The position numbers were made by a program, and so were the translations under genes. Under the pieces are notes generated by a model. The model was not told the DNA's origin, made no database searches, and was given only the letters and a program-made list of their open reading frames with translations. 64,000 nt of DNA from Phlyctochytrium arcticum (Eukaryota > Chytridiomycota > Chytridiomycetes > Chytridiales > Chytridiaceae): positions 272,036 to 336,035 of the forward strand of contig JAHLKI010000030.1 of assembly GCA_025602905.1 (NCBI GenBank), written 5' to 3'. Positions 12,225-25,126 of this stretch are shown one piece after another. How positions within the stretch are numbered: position 1 is the stretch's first letter; every line of letters begins with the position of its first letter.

Positions 12225-12448
12225 ACTGCAACGTGTAATGCACTGTATATTAGTATTAGAGCACAATCATGGTCGTAATATAAGCTTATTGTTGGTCAAT
12301 GTCGCAGTCCCCTCGCCAGAGTGGTTGCACTGGTTGCAAGCGCCTGTTTGGAATCATGGCAAAAACTACTCTCGCAATTCGGAGTCATCTCCTGGTGATC
12401 TCGTGTGAACCGCGCGTTGCCAATTTCGTGACAAGACCACCGGCAACT

Positions 12449-13188
12449 ATGAAATGTATGTCTTTGGGTTGGCAGAAGTTTGGCAGTATCGGAAACTTAC
12501 ATTGACGTTCCAGGGCCAAAAGCACCAAAAGCACTTCAAGTAAAGCCAAAAACTCTCCCATTCCATCCGCCAAGCGACCAAAGGTAACGCGGGGGCCTTT
12601 CCCAATAACTCCTTCACCAGAATCACCACTAAAGCTTTTTGCCTCCAATAAAAACAGTTAGATGATTCTGCCGTCGATTCTCCTCACTCAAGCCCCCCAT
12701 CTACTCCAGGTGCAGCCCGCCCATCTGTACCTGACTACTCATCCATCAATGTAAACGCTTTCCCAAAACCGTTCAAAAATCCCCGGTTTGCGACCCCGAA
12801 AACATTCAAAAAGTTGAAGCAGATTGCGACCGCGGAAAAGGGATTGGATGTGCCTGTCAATGTACCAACTTGTAAGTGTGCGCCCCCGGATGTCATTATT
12901 GAGTTTATTTTTTTTAATTTCCCATTAGACTGGAACATTGAGGCACCTCCCTCATTCATACCGCAGAAAAAGTACTGCGATATTACGGGTTTGGAGGTAT
13001 GATGCGTAACAAGATCATGCTGAGCAGCGTTTACTCATACTAGTTACTTGATCTAGGCACCCTATACCGATCCCAAAACACGCTTGAGGTATCATAATTC
13101 AGACGTCTACCAGTTTATTCGGACTCTGCAACCTCCCCATATACAGTCCTATCTCGAGCTTCGCAATGCGGCAGTCAACCTGCGTTGA
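12449..13188 (+). CDS. INO80 complex subunit C / Ies6-like (YL1 C-terminal domain)
   Basis: Ies6/INO80C is a subunit of the INO80 chromatin remodeller. The proposed start at 12449 gives MK, and a GTATGT...TTCCAG intron joins in frame to WAKSTKSTSSKAKN. The middle carries INVNAFPKPFKNPRFATPKTF and KKLKQIA, then WNIEAPPSFIPQKKYCDITGLE and APYTDPKTRLRYHNSDVYQFIRTL, the hallmark YL1_C domain. Introns interrupt after RPK, VNVPT and GLE. The C-terminus is LELRNAAVNLR. The first exon is short and less certain than the rest. Confidence 0.85.
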
Positions 13189-13302
13189 GCAAATTTTGTG
13201 GACAAAAGCGCATCAGATTAGAGTGACTACCAAGTGTCCTTTTATAAAAAAAATTGACCGTTTATGATGAACAGAAAATAGAATGCAGCAGAAGATACTT
13301 TT

Positions 13303-14935
13303 TTAATTACCGCGGCCCCGACCGCGACCCCAATCTCCCCGCCCTCTGCCCCGGCCCCGACCCCAGCCCCGTCCTCGGCCTCGATCGCCGCCGTGGCCAT
13401 ATGATGGTGGACGAGGTGGCAAATATTGCGGTTCTTGGAAATGAGAGACTTCTGGTTCTGGTTCACCCAATTCAATCCCCAGCTCGGCGAGTGCTTGTGA
13501 TGCGCCCGGTATGCCCCACAAGAGATCTATATCCACGTCCTCCAAGTGGAACTCGTCAGCACCTTCCTCAGGGCTGGTTGCTTGGGAAGCTGCACCACTC
13601 GGCCCATTCGCAGCAGACTGAGGTGGTATTGTTGTGCTCGGTATATCAGCGCCAGCCGCTTTGGCTTCACCACTACTACCCTCCCCGCCCGCACCAGTAT
13701 CGGGTACATCCAACTTTGTCTGATCTATCGTACCGCCTTCCGCAGGAGTTCTTATTCCCATAGACTTTAGGTAGATACTCATCCAGTCTATTGGTTGGCG
13801 ATCACGCATGCCGGGTTCCTGGCGCTCCTCTTGTTTCGTCACTCGGTCCACATACCGAGCTTCCTCGTGTACCAGCCGAATAACTTGATCTTCGGTCAAG
13901 TGGTCGTGAGAAAATAGACATGAGGCGCCTTTGATACAGCCGCCGCGTGCATGATGGTATACGCAAGGTTCGAGCTTCAGGTTATGCGACCACGGACATT
14001 CAGACCCTCGAATACACTGGCCAGACTTGAAGAAGCGGCAGGGCATCCGCTCGCTGGGAAGGTATGGCTTTCCTTCGCCCGCATGGGAAAATTGACATTT
14101 GTCGCCTTGGTAGCACCGCCCCATTGGCCAGTACTCGCAGGCCACCTTTTTGGCCTTTTGGGCATGAAACTTTTCCCGCTGGGCGGCGTGCCGTCGGGCC
14201 ATTTCTTCCATGGTTGGAGGAGCCGGTTGGGGTGGATTGCGAGGGTCGAGGGTTGGTATAGGTGCAGCAGCTTTCTCCGTAAAGAGGGATGGATTTGATA
14301 TTGATGTCCCAAACAAGTTTTGCAGGCGATGTAAAGGGTCGTCTTCATTCTTCATATGTTCATTCACCCTTGCCCGTTTCTGACCATTGATTCCGGCATC
14401 ATCATTCATGTTGACAAAGCCTCGCTTCCCCGGTCCTTGCTGTTCTCCCGCATAGGACCCATGTTCATGTTGGGCAACACTGTCCCCTTCAACAACATCA
14501 TCAGAGAGCTCGCCGTCTTCCAGTTCGCCTTCCTCCCGATCAGGCCCTGCTCCTCCAGGAGCAGGATTCATTGCGTGTGATAATACAGCAGCTTGACTGG
14601 GCAAACAAATGTTTTAACATATATGAATAATACCAAAATGTGACTTCTCATTTTTTTTCTTACAGTGAATTCATAAGGGCGGATGCTGACGGTGCGCTAC
14701 TACTACTACTGGCGACGACCGCTCCTCCTCGTTTATCGGGTTCCATTTGGAGGATTTGGTTGTACATTGTATAGAAGTCTCTAATTCTTTTCTTTACAGC
14801 GGAATGGTACGGGAAAAGCAAAAGGTTGTCATCAGAATCGAGGATCCCAGTCAACGGCGGCGGCGGCAGATTTGAGGCTTTTTGTTGCCATGGTGGTGGT
14901 GGCAAAGTCATGCACACTGGAGTGTCATCGCCCAC
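13303..14935 (-). CDS. CCCH zinc-finger protein with RGG-type tail
   Basis: Two exons: ATG at 14935 begins MGDDTPVCMTLPPPPWQQ; the exon ends at 14664. A 67-nt intron (14,663-14,597) joins in frame to QAAVLSHAMNPAPGG. The second exon encodes three tandem CCCH fingers (CEYWPMGRCYQGDKCQFSH, CRFFKSGQCIRGSECPWSH, CVYHHARGGCIKGASCLFSH), an arrangement like ZC3H4/ZC3H6/ZC3H8, then an Asp/Glu-rich segment and a long GRGRGRG tail from about 13,380 to the stop at 13,303. The fingers and RG-rich tail predict RNA binding, probably nuclear. The exact orthologue was not resolved. Confidence 0.87.
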
Positions 14936-15024
14936 ATATACAGTACTCGAGTATACCCGCTGAAGATCTCAAACATATTCTTGATTGGATACCCTTATCC
15001 ATCCTTTACGACTCGTGTAGAAGC

Positions 15025-16458
15025 ATGTCTAGCGATATGGACACCGATGAAGGCGAACGGATTGTCAGTAGCGCACCGTCAGCATCCGGCCTGATCATCA
15101 CACTGTAAGATTTTCACGCAATTAGAAGTGGGAAACACACGTCAGAAATGTTTACCTCAGTTGTCCAGTCATCCTCTAGTCATCATGAACATGTCAGATC
15201 AATGGACTCGCACAAAGATGCAGACGAGCAATCCCAACCCTCAAGGTGTGCAGCTACTTTGTTGCAGAAGGCGGCGGATCATAGAGAAAAAACTTACCCG
15301 CCAATAACGAATGACAGTGATTGGAGCATTATTGGGAATACAGACGGGACGAGAGATTGAGATTTTTGACTCTTTCGAGTTGCCATTTACGGATGTAGAG
15401 GGGAGTCTTGTTATCGACAAAGCCTATTTTGCGCAAAAGCAGGAGCAACGTATGTCAAACTGAAGACTATCCGATGTGAAAATACGGTCAAACTCACTTG
15501 CTGTAGACAGTCAAGCAGGTGTTTCCAAAATTTGAGCTTATGGGCTGGTACTCCACAGGCAGTAACCCAAGCGCACAAGATGTTGTGCTGCACCAGCAGG
15601 TTCGTTTGCCACCATTACAGCCCCTATGGTGGGCAAGCGACTTACATTTTTTCCCAAGGTTACGGAATTCAATGAAAGCCCACTGTTTTTACAACTGAAC
15701 CCGGTCGCCCCAGCAAACTCCAAAGAGTTTCCAATCTCCATATACGAACCCAATTTGACAGCACATGCCCAGCTCACATTCACCAAATCGCAATACAAGA
15801 TTGAGACGGGAGAAGCTGAGCGTATAGCAGTAGATCACGTAGCTCATATCAAGAATGAAACATCAGAAAAGACGTCCACGTGTAAGTTCAACAAGGTTTA
15901 GGTATTGTTAGCGTCGTGCGTTGACTCTTTGGTAGTGACTGCAGCCCTTGTGGGTCAGAAAAATGCCATCAAGATGCTTCACTCCCGGGTCCAAATCATT
16001 TGCCATTACGTGAATGATGTCCGTTCCGGTAAATTTGGATACACGAACATGAAAAAGATTTGCCATAACCTGAGCAATTCCTTTTTCAGGTTCGCTGCCT
16101 ATGGATCACAATGTTATGCGACAAATTTCAAGTCTGACATCCCGGTTGCCGACCATTGAAAGCCCGGACTTTGGCAAAGAGGTCCTGATGGTATGTTTGT
16201 CACCTATAATGCCCTAACCCACGACACAAAACTAAAGTTTCGCACACCAGGACTTTACAGATGTCTTACTCATGTCATATCTGGCTTCAATAACAAGAGG
16301 CACCCACTCGGTCGCTGAGGTATGACTGATCATACCGTGAATGCGGTAAAAGTCTGATTCATGAATTCTTGGGCAAAAAGGTATCAGAAAAGTTCAACAT
16401 TATCGGACCAAAAAGACCAGCATCGCACACGCGAGGACTTGGAGCATACCTCGGATGA
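15025..16458 (+). CDS. CSN6: COP9 signalosome subunit 6 (MPN domain)
   Basis: CSN6 is the MPN-minus subunit of the COP9 signalosome, which removes NEDD8 from cullins. ATG at 15025 begins MSSDMDTDEGERI. The exon ends GLIITL and is spliced at 15,106/15,169 to HPLVIMNMSDQWTRTKM. Later exons give VIGALLGIQTGREIEIFDSF, KQVFPKFELMGWYSTGSNP, a long exon with VTEFNESPLFLQLNPV and EAERIAVDHVAHI, then KNAIKMLHSRVQIICHYV and DVLLMSYLASITRGTHS. The last exon ends RGLGAYLG. A JAMM zinc motif is absent, as expected for CSN6. At least seven short introns are needed. Confidence 0.92.
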
Positions 16459-16569
16459 GGTCATATCCCTTCTCACCCCGTCGCTCCAAAACACAAGACA
16501 AAATTATGTAAAGCAAAAAAGTACTATGATACAGGTGAAAGGGGCGTTCCATCCGCTATCCAACGTTCG

Positions 16570-19500
16570 TTATGAAAGTCCTGATTGCCGCTGATCCTCA
16601 AGCTCGCTTAGCCGGCATTTGAGTTCCTGTAAATAAATCAGTCATACGGATCATTCAAAAGCATTTTGCTTCGCGTGCAAACCTTATAACGGGCATAATC
16701 ATCTTCCACGGGCGCTCGGTCTTCAGATGTTTTGAGCGGTCGCCCATGCTTCTCCAGAAAGTCTTCCTGGTATTGGTGCAAATTCATTTGCAACAATTTC
16801 TTCTCATATTTTAGCCTGAGGAACCTGATTGCGAAACATGAGTTGTCCAGTTCATCACTGCCTTCTGTCGAACTTACTCGTCTTGATCTGATGGACTCGT
16901 GGATGTCTCACTGGGAGCTTTGCTCGACTCTGGTATGGACTGGCTTTGACGATATATATTGAGGGCGCAGTATCGCCCATACAATTCACGGATCTGGGCC
17001 TTTTGCTCAGCAGTCGCTGCACCTCCCGCTTTGGATTGTCCCTTTAGGTTGGCAATTTGCTGTTTTAACGCGTTTATTTCTGCCGTCGCCTCAGATGCTG
17101 GTAGGGAATGGACAGATGTGTCTGGAGCTGGGGTGATTGGAGTAGTTGACGGATATGCTGGTGAAGGGGGCGACAGCTCTACAAAAACAAAAATTTCATT
17201 CAATAAAATGTGAGGTTTGGTTCACTGAAAGTGGTACACCTACTTTTCAGCATGGCTTGCAGCTCTCGATAGCGTGATATATTGGCGTGCAAGTCTGGGC
17301 CAGTATTTCCCGCGGCTTTGGCATCTTTGATTTTGTGATATAGGGTTTTTATTTCGGCCCGTATGGCATGCTCGGATGCCGGTGAGCCGCTGATCTGAGG
17401 TACAGAGGGTGTAGGGGTATCTGCTGGGACTTTACGCGTCGCTTGACTACTCAATAAAGTTTAGAGAACGATGCGTGGGGTTTTCACTCATGGTCTTACT
17501 GTGAAACAGAAGATGGCGCAGTCTTAGGTAGTGCGATAAAGGGTGTTACTGCTGATGAGCGCTTATGACCAGAATCGGCTGGCGCGGTCTTGATTGTTGT
17601 CTCATTGTTGTGATTTTGCGGCCATAGCGGGGTGACGGGGGTAAACGGTAGGGCACTAGGCTCCGGTCTCAAATCGATCGGTCGCGTCGGTGGCGACGTA
17701 TGAAACCGCCTATTGGCAGAGGAAGCGGTAGGTCGAATCAGGGTTGGTCGGGTGTTTGCTGCTGCGGGCAGTGGGGTAGGAGCAGGAGTGACGGGTTTTG
17801 CGGTGGTATTGACTTTAAGCCCCGTCCGGCGGCGCTCCCCCAGTTTGGGGCTTTGACCGGGTGACGATGAAGCACTGTTGATCCCTGTCCCGTGTATGGC
17901 CGCCTCGGACATTCTTTTGCTACAGAAGTCCTTCATCAGCTAAAAGGTTCTATGTGTCAGGAAAAATGTCCAGCACACACCTTTTTGTCTCGCCGGCTTC
18001 GGACGCCTGAATCGTATCTGGCTGGTCAAGAGCAGGATGCGGAGGCGCAAGAGCGTGCGTGTCGAGGTTGTCATCCGGCAACCTTGAGATCGTAACCGTT
18101 TTCGGACCGGGTGGCAAGGGCGCTGGTCGGGATGGTGCTGCGCGCGACGCAATCCTACCGTTTCCGTCGGGTTCGGCATCAGATACTTCGCTTTCCGACG
18201 GATCAGCCGACTCGGAAATACTGGCTGTCTCCTCAATTTGAACGCTACTATCCTGGTCGGTCTCAATCTCACTTTCGGTGGCTGACTCGTTCATGGAAAT
18301 CTCGCTAGAGTACTGTGACGTGTTTGATGTCCCGTCTCCGCCATTCCAGCTCCGTACATCGCTGGTTGTCATATCATCACTGCTCATCGTGGGCAAGAGA
18401 AATGATACTGATTTTCGCTTGCTGGCGGTATTCAGCGCTTGAAGTGAGTTGGCAGAGGACGTGGATGGTCGGTGCGGAGGAGAATCTCTGCCTATGCCCG
18501 CTAGTGGTTGGGTATAAATAAGCTGGTCATTCTCTATTATCTCAATATGTGGCGTATCCGCCGGGACTGGACGAGATGCAGGGAGTTGCGATGGTACTTG
18601 TGGTAGGAGCCTCGGGTCCTTTGAATAGGCGTTAAGAGCCAAATCCTCTAAGCAGTATCACGCTAGAAATTACCTTTATTGCATCTACAGCCGCCCGACT
18701 CTCTGGTACATCTAAGTTGACCTTCAAATCCTGTCGACCTGTCTCGACCAATGGACGATCAGTATCGGCTGTAGTCACCCCACTTTTCTTCTTGCCAGGA
18801 GCGGCGGCCCTCGGACTCGTCAACACCCTTTTCGAAGGGTTCAATGCATGGGTATCGCTGTCCGATGATGATGAGCGAGCAGACTGTGAAGAAGCACTGG
18901 ACGCCTCCCCCTCCTCGCCGTCATTCTGGAGGTTGTTGGTAATGCTGAACTCTGTTTCCTTGGGCACTCCATATTCCGTTGGTACCGGAAATCGCGTCTA
19001 TTTTGAATGTCAGTCCCGGTTCACACACTGGGAAGAGCTAGCCAGACCTTGATTTCTCGCGCAAGAATGTCTTGGTTGGACAGTAGTCGGGGGTCAGAAG
19101 ATGATCGGGCTCGTCCCACAACCGCGTCAGTAGAGGCAGCTTTAGATTTCTGGATATGTTTTGCCAAAAACGAGTCAATATCGCGCTGAGATATGTACCA
19201 GAGTTTTTTTTTACCTCGCCAACAGTATTGCCACGCTTTCGATTCATCAGTTTACTGAGCATACTACGCTCTAGTCGTGGACTGCCCTCAAATGAGCTGC
19301 GCAATAGTTGGTTTTAGCGAAAAAGCACTTTAGTCCAAAAGTAAGTTACCTTCGCGGAGCAGAGTCCATGCTGCTCACACTACCACTATCCGAATTATTG
19401 TCGGAATCCAAATCGGGCGCTTCCCGGCTTTGCAAAATCTTTTGTTGAGCAGCTTCCTCTTGCCCTGCTTTCTGCGTGGCGGCCGCTTGCATGGCCCGTC

Positions 19501-20547
19501 GATCATCTTTGAAAAGATCCTCATCGTCCTTTATTTCCCAAAAGAAAAAGTAAAAAAAAAGTATGAAATCTCCCAGTTAGTACCTCTCATTAACATATGG
19601 GAAAAAGAAAAAAATGGACCATAAAGAAAAAAAGAAATTGTCCGTTAACTTCCAAACGTACCAGTCACCTACCGCCCCAAAGACACTACTATAATTCTCT
19701 AGTAGAAACGACATAACTTTTGTCACCACCAGTGTTTCCGCAAAATAGGATGCCTGGTCGGCAGTAGATAACCCGCCGCCGGGGGGTTGAAGTCGGGGTT
19801 CGGAAGGGCAGCGAAAGACGTTGATGGCAAAAACGACGGATAAGTTGGAAATAGACATTTTGTTGAGGTCCTCGTTGGCGGATACTTTGAGGAGATACCG
19901 GAAGAGGTAACGGATGCATTTGAGGTGGAGGGGGGGAAGGGTTGATAGGGTTAAGCGAAGGTCTTCCGATGAACCTGGTGAAAAAAGTTATGCTCTTCAG
20001 TCAGTAATCTGCTGGCATTTTTGGCAACATGCCGCCAACGAACCCGCCGATTGCATGATTTTATCGTAGAACGTCTCGGGAATAAGTGCTTCAGGGAGTT
20101 CCCGGATCCATTGCTTGAACAGACTAGCCACAGCCGAAATATCCGCATCCGACACATCACTGAAATTGACCACCCCCGCTTTATAAGAAAAAAACTGGTA
20201 TAAATTTCACAAGAACTCCTATACATTTCTTCATGTCTTACTTTTCTCAATCCGTTCACGAATATCCTTGACAGCCTTTCCCGATCCAGCCAAGCGAAAA
20301 ATGCCCTCCGTAGCCAAAGCTATGATTCCCCAAATACAAAAAGAGTAAGACACTCACTTTCGTTAATTAAATTGAGAAGACATTAAGTACCCTTTTCCGT
20401 GCTCAAAAACCGGACAAATTCTCGCAGGATAGTCGGTACAGTTGCCTCTGGGTCCAGCACTTGGTCGCGCGCGAGCAGACTCTCCAGTGATGTGGCAAAC
20501 ACTTGTGGAGACACTGCCGATGAAAACCGACGTAGAAATTTCTTCAT
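16570..20547 (-). CDS. FAM13-like RhoGAP protein
   Basis: Multi-exon minus-strand gene. The likely ATG at 20547 gives MKKFLRRFSSAVSPQVF, then FATSLESLLARDQVLD. The next exon carries TEGIFRLAGSGKAVKDI with the catalytic arginine finger, followed by VASLFKQWIRELPEALIP and NLSVVFAINVFRCPSEP, together a complete RhoGAP domain predicted to stimulate GTP hydrolysis by Rho-family GTPases. The central 700 residues are low-complexity Ser/Pro/Thr. The C-terminus has two short helical repeats (IRAEIKTLYHKIKDAKAAG, EINALKQQIANLKGQSK) and ends LRYEKKLLQMNLHQYQEDF, EKHGRPLKTSEDRAPVEDD, YARYKELKCRL, resembling the conserved FAM13 C-terminal block. Individual exon edges in the linker are not all fixed. Confidence 0.85.
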
Positions 20548-21001
20548 TGCTTTTTTCTTTAATGTGGAAAGACTATCTGCCAAGTTATTGTTTATTTTCG
20601 TTGGCCAAAATGTGAACTCTGGTAGGTTTGCTTCAATGGGCTACGTAAGCGATGGGAACGGGACGCGACGCGTGAGATTGACAGTCTCTTCACAAAATCA
20701 TTCCTCGCCCATCCATTTTCTCCGAATAAAATGTATGGACCAACACTGATCATTCCTATGTACCCCGCAAGTACTTTGTAATGAGGAAACGGAGGAGACT
20801 ATATTTCACGGTCCATCTATAAAGGTGGGCATTGGATTTTTGACCTTGCACGCCTGCATTACTCTGCCATGCCACGACGGACGAAATCTTCGAAATCAAA
20901 GTATACGCATAAACGAAATGATAATTTAAAATGAAAAAGTAATATGTGCAAAGATGACAGGGGATCAAAGCCTCAGGCTGAAGGAAGCAAAAAAAGATCC
21001 A
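20548..21001. other. Intergenic stretch, nothing recognised
   Basis: About 450 bp between the RhoGAP start and the next minus-strand gene. No gene-like frame was seen. Confidence 0.5.
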
Positions 21002-21762
21002 TTAGTACACGAAAGAACGATAAAAAATACAACGTGGGTAATTACCTGGCATTGATGCATAGCCAATGAAAGTGCCGAACTTCAGTAGCCTGTTGGCGTC
21101 ATCATCACCCGTAATGATACCAAAGGTATCATTATAAAAAACGGCCAAACGGGCGTAGTCTTCCTTGCTGAGCCGGAGCAAACTGACGGTGTCGACAGGA
21201 AAGCCCGTGGGAACTTCGCCAACGGCTGAAGCAGCTGCCGGCATCGGTAAGGCTCGCGGTCCCCAGGCTGGGCGAGGGCCCAAGCCTGCTGGTTCCTTGA
21301 CCAGTGGCAGGAGTGTGGTGGGTCCTTGTCGCGAGTTCCAATTGCGGGCACGTGCGTTATGGAACTTGGCGTCTGTGATGGCCTGGTTGGCCACGATACG
21401 GGCCTCGATGCGGGCCTGGTTGGCCACGATGAGGGCCTGGTTGGCCTCCAGTCGAATCAGCGCCGCCTCCCAATTGGGGGCACCTCCAGTACCGGCCGCC
21501 TTCGTTCTCACCTTGTGAAGGCGGATCTCGGCTTCCTCCTCGTCAAAACGGGTGATATGGGCATCACCCGTCAGATGGCGCATATGCTTGATACCACGGA
21601 CGTGGTCAGCCTCCTGCACGACCTCGCCAAGTGTCATATCGGCGGAGGCAGCAACACGGGGAAGCGGGAGTGGAACAGAATGAGCCTGGAGGGTTTGTAG
21701 GGGCTTTGGTGGAAGTGAAGCGGGGGGATATCACCAGGGTTGTTGTTGTCGTTGTCAGCCAT
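21002..21762 (-). CDS. Hypothetical protein with repeated ANQA/IEA helix
   Basis: The main frame (21637-21002) encodes 211 residues: a helical segment with repeats LIVANQARIEARIVANQAI, a proline-rich linker and a C-terminal DTVSLLRLSKEDYARLAVFY, DANRLLKFGTFIGYA. The layout resembles the many fungal proteins with a Mug135-like C-terminal region, an identification made from pattern only. An ATG at 21762 (MADNDNNNPGDIPP) opens a different frame, so a short unresolved intron or a frameshift separates it from the main frame. A TATATAAAG box lies near 22,030 on this strand, supporting transcription from there. Function is unknown. Confidence 0.5.
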
Positions 21763-22136
21763 CTATCGAGGGTAGTTTCAAATTAGTTTCTGCCAAGGAA
21801 AGGCTTGCCACATGCAACTTACAATTATGTTAATACAGGTGTTGATACGATGGATAATTCGGAAAAGAGTATTCGCCGTTGTGGTGAGGCAAATGAGTGA
21901 TCTAAGTTTTGACAAAAAGTGGATGAGCAGGCTGTTCCAGCATTTAGCACGACAAAAGCAAACGCAAACGTACCGTGGGGCAGATAAGCTAAAGGAGAAG
22001 GGGAGAGGTCTGGGGACCCCCAGCGCTTTATATACTTCAAACAACATGACTGGTCATGATCGGTCATGACCCGAGTCCCGGGTCATCTCGTTCCGCATTG
22101 GGTAAATGAGCTGCGCAGCCCGGCGAGGCCCCTAAT

Positions 22137-22168
22137 CACTATGGCACAGATGAACTTCATTTATGAAC
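22137..22168 (+). repeat. Left terminal inverted repeat of the CACTA element
   Basis: 32 bp starting CACTATGGCACAGATG and matching the reverse complement of 28,585-28,616 without mismatch. Confidence 0.92.
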
Positions 22169-22501
22169 CGTGATGAAGTGTTTATAAATGATTCATCAAT
22201 GATTCATCAATGATTCATCTCCCAGTCCATTCTTCATCCCAAAAGTTCATGAATGAAGGTCCCAAATTAGAAAGTAGTGCCATGGTGGGGGTACTTTTTG
22301 CTGGGGGGTAGCCACTACTAGGTATCCAATTGATTGTGGGAAACGATCTCTGTTCATGCATACGTACAAAAGAAATACTACAAAGATGATAATAAAAAAG
22401 ACAAGAAGTGTTCTACATAAAAATAAAGAAATACAGAGATGACCTGTAAAAGAGCGTAAGAACAATAGAACGATGCGAATATCCGTCATTCTGGACGCTA
22501 C

Positions 22502-24940
22502 CTAGAAATCTTCGACGGGTGGCCACGACGCGAGTGGGAACGGCTCTGACGGGTATGCCACCATCAAAGAACGAATGTGCTGTGCTCCACGAGGAGGAAT
22601 GGGAAAGAGCGTCTCGATGTCGCCAAAGACACCGTTCCGCACACCGGGAGAAGAATGGTTCCATTGACCAAAAACCCCGGCTAGCAGGTACGGGGCGGCA
22701 GTGTGGAAGGCTCGGACGCCGTCCCACGTTTGCTGCCAGTTGTCCACGAGAGGTCTGAGGATCTTTTTGTTGGCGTTGCGGGACCCGGTTTCTTGATATC
22801 TTGTTATGAGGCGCTGCTGGACGACATTTTCTGAATGGTGGTTCCGAGTGCTTGCGATGATGAGGCGCGAGAGGAGGGAGTGGGCCCTCGTCGACGAACA
22901 TTCAGAAGACGGGACATCGAAATCGTAGATGAGATCGAAGATTTGCGCGTGAATACGCTCGAGGTCCCCCTCGAAACGTTGTTGCCCGGTCGCGGCAGAA
23001 ATAAAAGTACAAAGTATCATAACAAGTGAATAAATACCATTGTCCACGGTACTTGATTCCGAGTTGTAGTAGAAGTCCAGTATTCTGACAAATTCTCCGG
23101 CGGGTTGACTCGGACTAAGTACCTTGACAAGGCCTGCCAGAAATTAAGTAAGTCAACCGCCTGAATTCAGCATCGACCAGAAAATACGGAGCATACCTCC
23201 TATTAAATCTCTTAATTTGACCATGTAATCGACCACGGCGACCACTCCCCCTTCGGTGGCGGGTGCTATTCGAATTATGAGGTGAGTGAGGGCTTTAACC
23301 ATCATAGAAGAAAGCAAAGCCTTGTCCTTGCGGGCAGGAAAGCAGGCTTGTTTGATGCAGCCGCCTACGTGGATAGTGGCCAATCCGAATATGAGGTTTT
23401 TGAGAGAAGTAGGATATTGCTCGCGTTGAAATTTGCCGTTGTTCCACTTGATTTTCCAAAGCTGGGCTGATCCCGCCAGGATGTCTGGCCAGGCTTTCAG
23501 TGCCGCATCGCTTTTTTCTAGGAACCCCACGATGCTCGCTTCATCCGAATACAAGCCGATGCCGTCTCGAATGATCTGGTCGGCGGCATCAGTAATGGCC
23601 GTGTCTAAAGAAAGGTCAGCCAACTTGGACATTTTGACCGACTCAGCTGCTCGCTTCGACAGCGTCTTCATCTGGCCAGCCTGGGAAGCAATGGCTGCTG
23701 ACTCGCGGACGGCCTCCGCCACGCGCTCCGCGGGATCGTCCAAGATATTGAAATCGAGTCTGTCGCCTGAGGTCGAGGAAGTGAGACGAGGTTGGGAATC
23801 TTGATTGGGACGAGCGGGGCGAGAGTGGTGGTGAGGTTGGGAAGAATGAGGCCGGGAATTCGGTTGTAGTTCAAGAAGAGATTGGATCGCGTTGATTGCA
23901 TCGGTGTCGTTGTCAACGGGAGATGACCGAGCTGGAGGTGATCCAGCAGACGGGTCGAGAGTAGAAGGATCGTTGGTGGGACGCGTTTCGGGGGTGGATC
24001 GTTTCTGTGGAGTTTGGATGAGGTCCTGGTCCTGGTGAGGTCGTTTCAGTGGAGTTTGGATGAGGTCCTGGTCCTGGTCCTGGTGACGTCGTTTGCGGCT
24101 TGGTTGCAACGGCTCCTCGTCCGAGTCAGATAAGTCACATGAGGTACGGCGAGCATCGACTCGGGCGCATGGCAATGTCCGGGAACTGGTGTTGGCATTG
24201 GTAGCGGTAGGAGGTGTTGGACGCAAGAGATTCGTGACATCCTTCAGCGGCCCTGGCGTGTTTTGTTGAGAACGCTTGCCGTTGAAAAATTTGTTGTAAA
24301 CAATCTCCCGAACTGCCGTGTAGAAATGTTTTTTGTCGTGTTCTAAAATGTCTGGGAACCGTTGGCTGTATTTGTTATAGACATCGTCAAGAAAAGAGTA
24401 ATCTTTCGTGGGCTCCCGCTCCACAAGTGAGGCCAGTAATTCAGGAATATTACTGCGACTCATTCCGAAATGTATGAGTTTGTCGTAAGTCAGACAAGAG
24501 AAGTTCGGGATATGAGTTAAAAAGTCACGAGCGATTTGACGCATTTCTCTGGGTGGACCAGCCTTTGCTGCTTGAGGTTTGCTATTTGGGGACTGGTTAA
24601 AAGTTTCGAATTTGTTGTCAATGTATTGACACATTGATTTCAATAGGACTCTTAGCTTAGAATCCAAGGCGTCATTCACAAAATCCTCCACCTGTTCTCT
24701 GAACAAGTCTTTGAGGTCGAATAACAGATCTTCACGGAATTGTTGCAGAGATTGATCCAGCATGAGTTCGGTGACAGGATTCGCTTGATTCTCTGCTCCA
24801 AAATGGGGCAGAGACCTTCGCGGGGTTCGATTCTCTGGTTGGAGGAACGGGGGTGTCGTGGCGGTCGATCTCTGGGCAGATGAGTTTTGCGACATGAACT
24901 CTTCGACATTCGCGAAGCGAGTAGCTCGTTGTGAGGGCAT
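22502..24940 (-). CDS. Second protein of the CACTA element (accessory)
   Basis: ATG at 24940 (MPSQRATRFANVEEFM). The long exon ends KLRDLIGG; an intron at 23,134-23,196 (donor GTATGC, acceptor TGGCAG) joins in frame to LVKVLSPSQPAGEFVRIL and then NGIYSLVMILCTFISAATG, ending at 22502. The joined product is about 790 residues. The N-terminal third is helical (LFREQVEDFVNDALDSKL); the middle is a Gln/Asp/Pro-rich linker with a duplicated KRRHQDQDQDLIQTPLKR stretch; the C-terminal half is well-folded in composition. It is probably the element's second conserved gene, comparable in position to TnpA-type DNA-binding proteins, but no family was recognised. Confidence 0.72.
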
Positions 24941-25126
24941 GTTGAGTGGAGGGTGTGAAAGATTGAAGGTGTTGTGGAGAGAGAAAAGTTGGTAGATGAT
25001 GTTGTGATTGGTTGATGTTGGTGGGGGAAGATGATCTCAGACCGCGTCTTTTTTAAATCTCGGAAAAACCGGAATTTCGAGAACTTTCGGAAGTGCAAAC
25101 ACATCACCAAAAACGACCATGACTGG

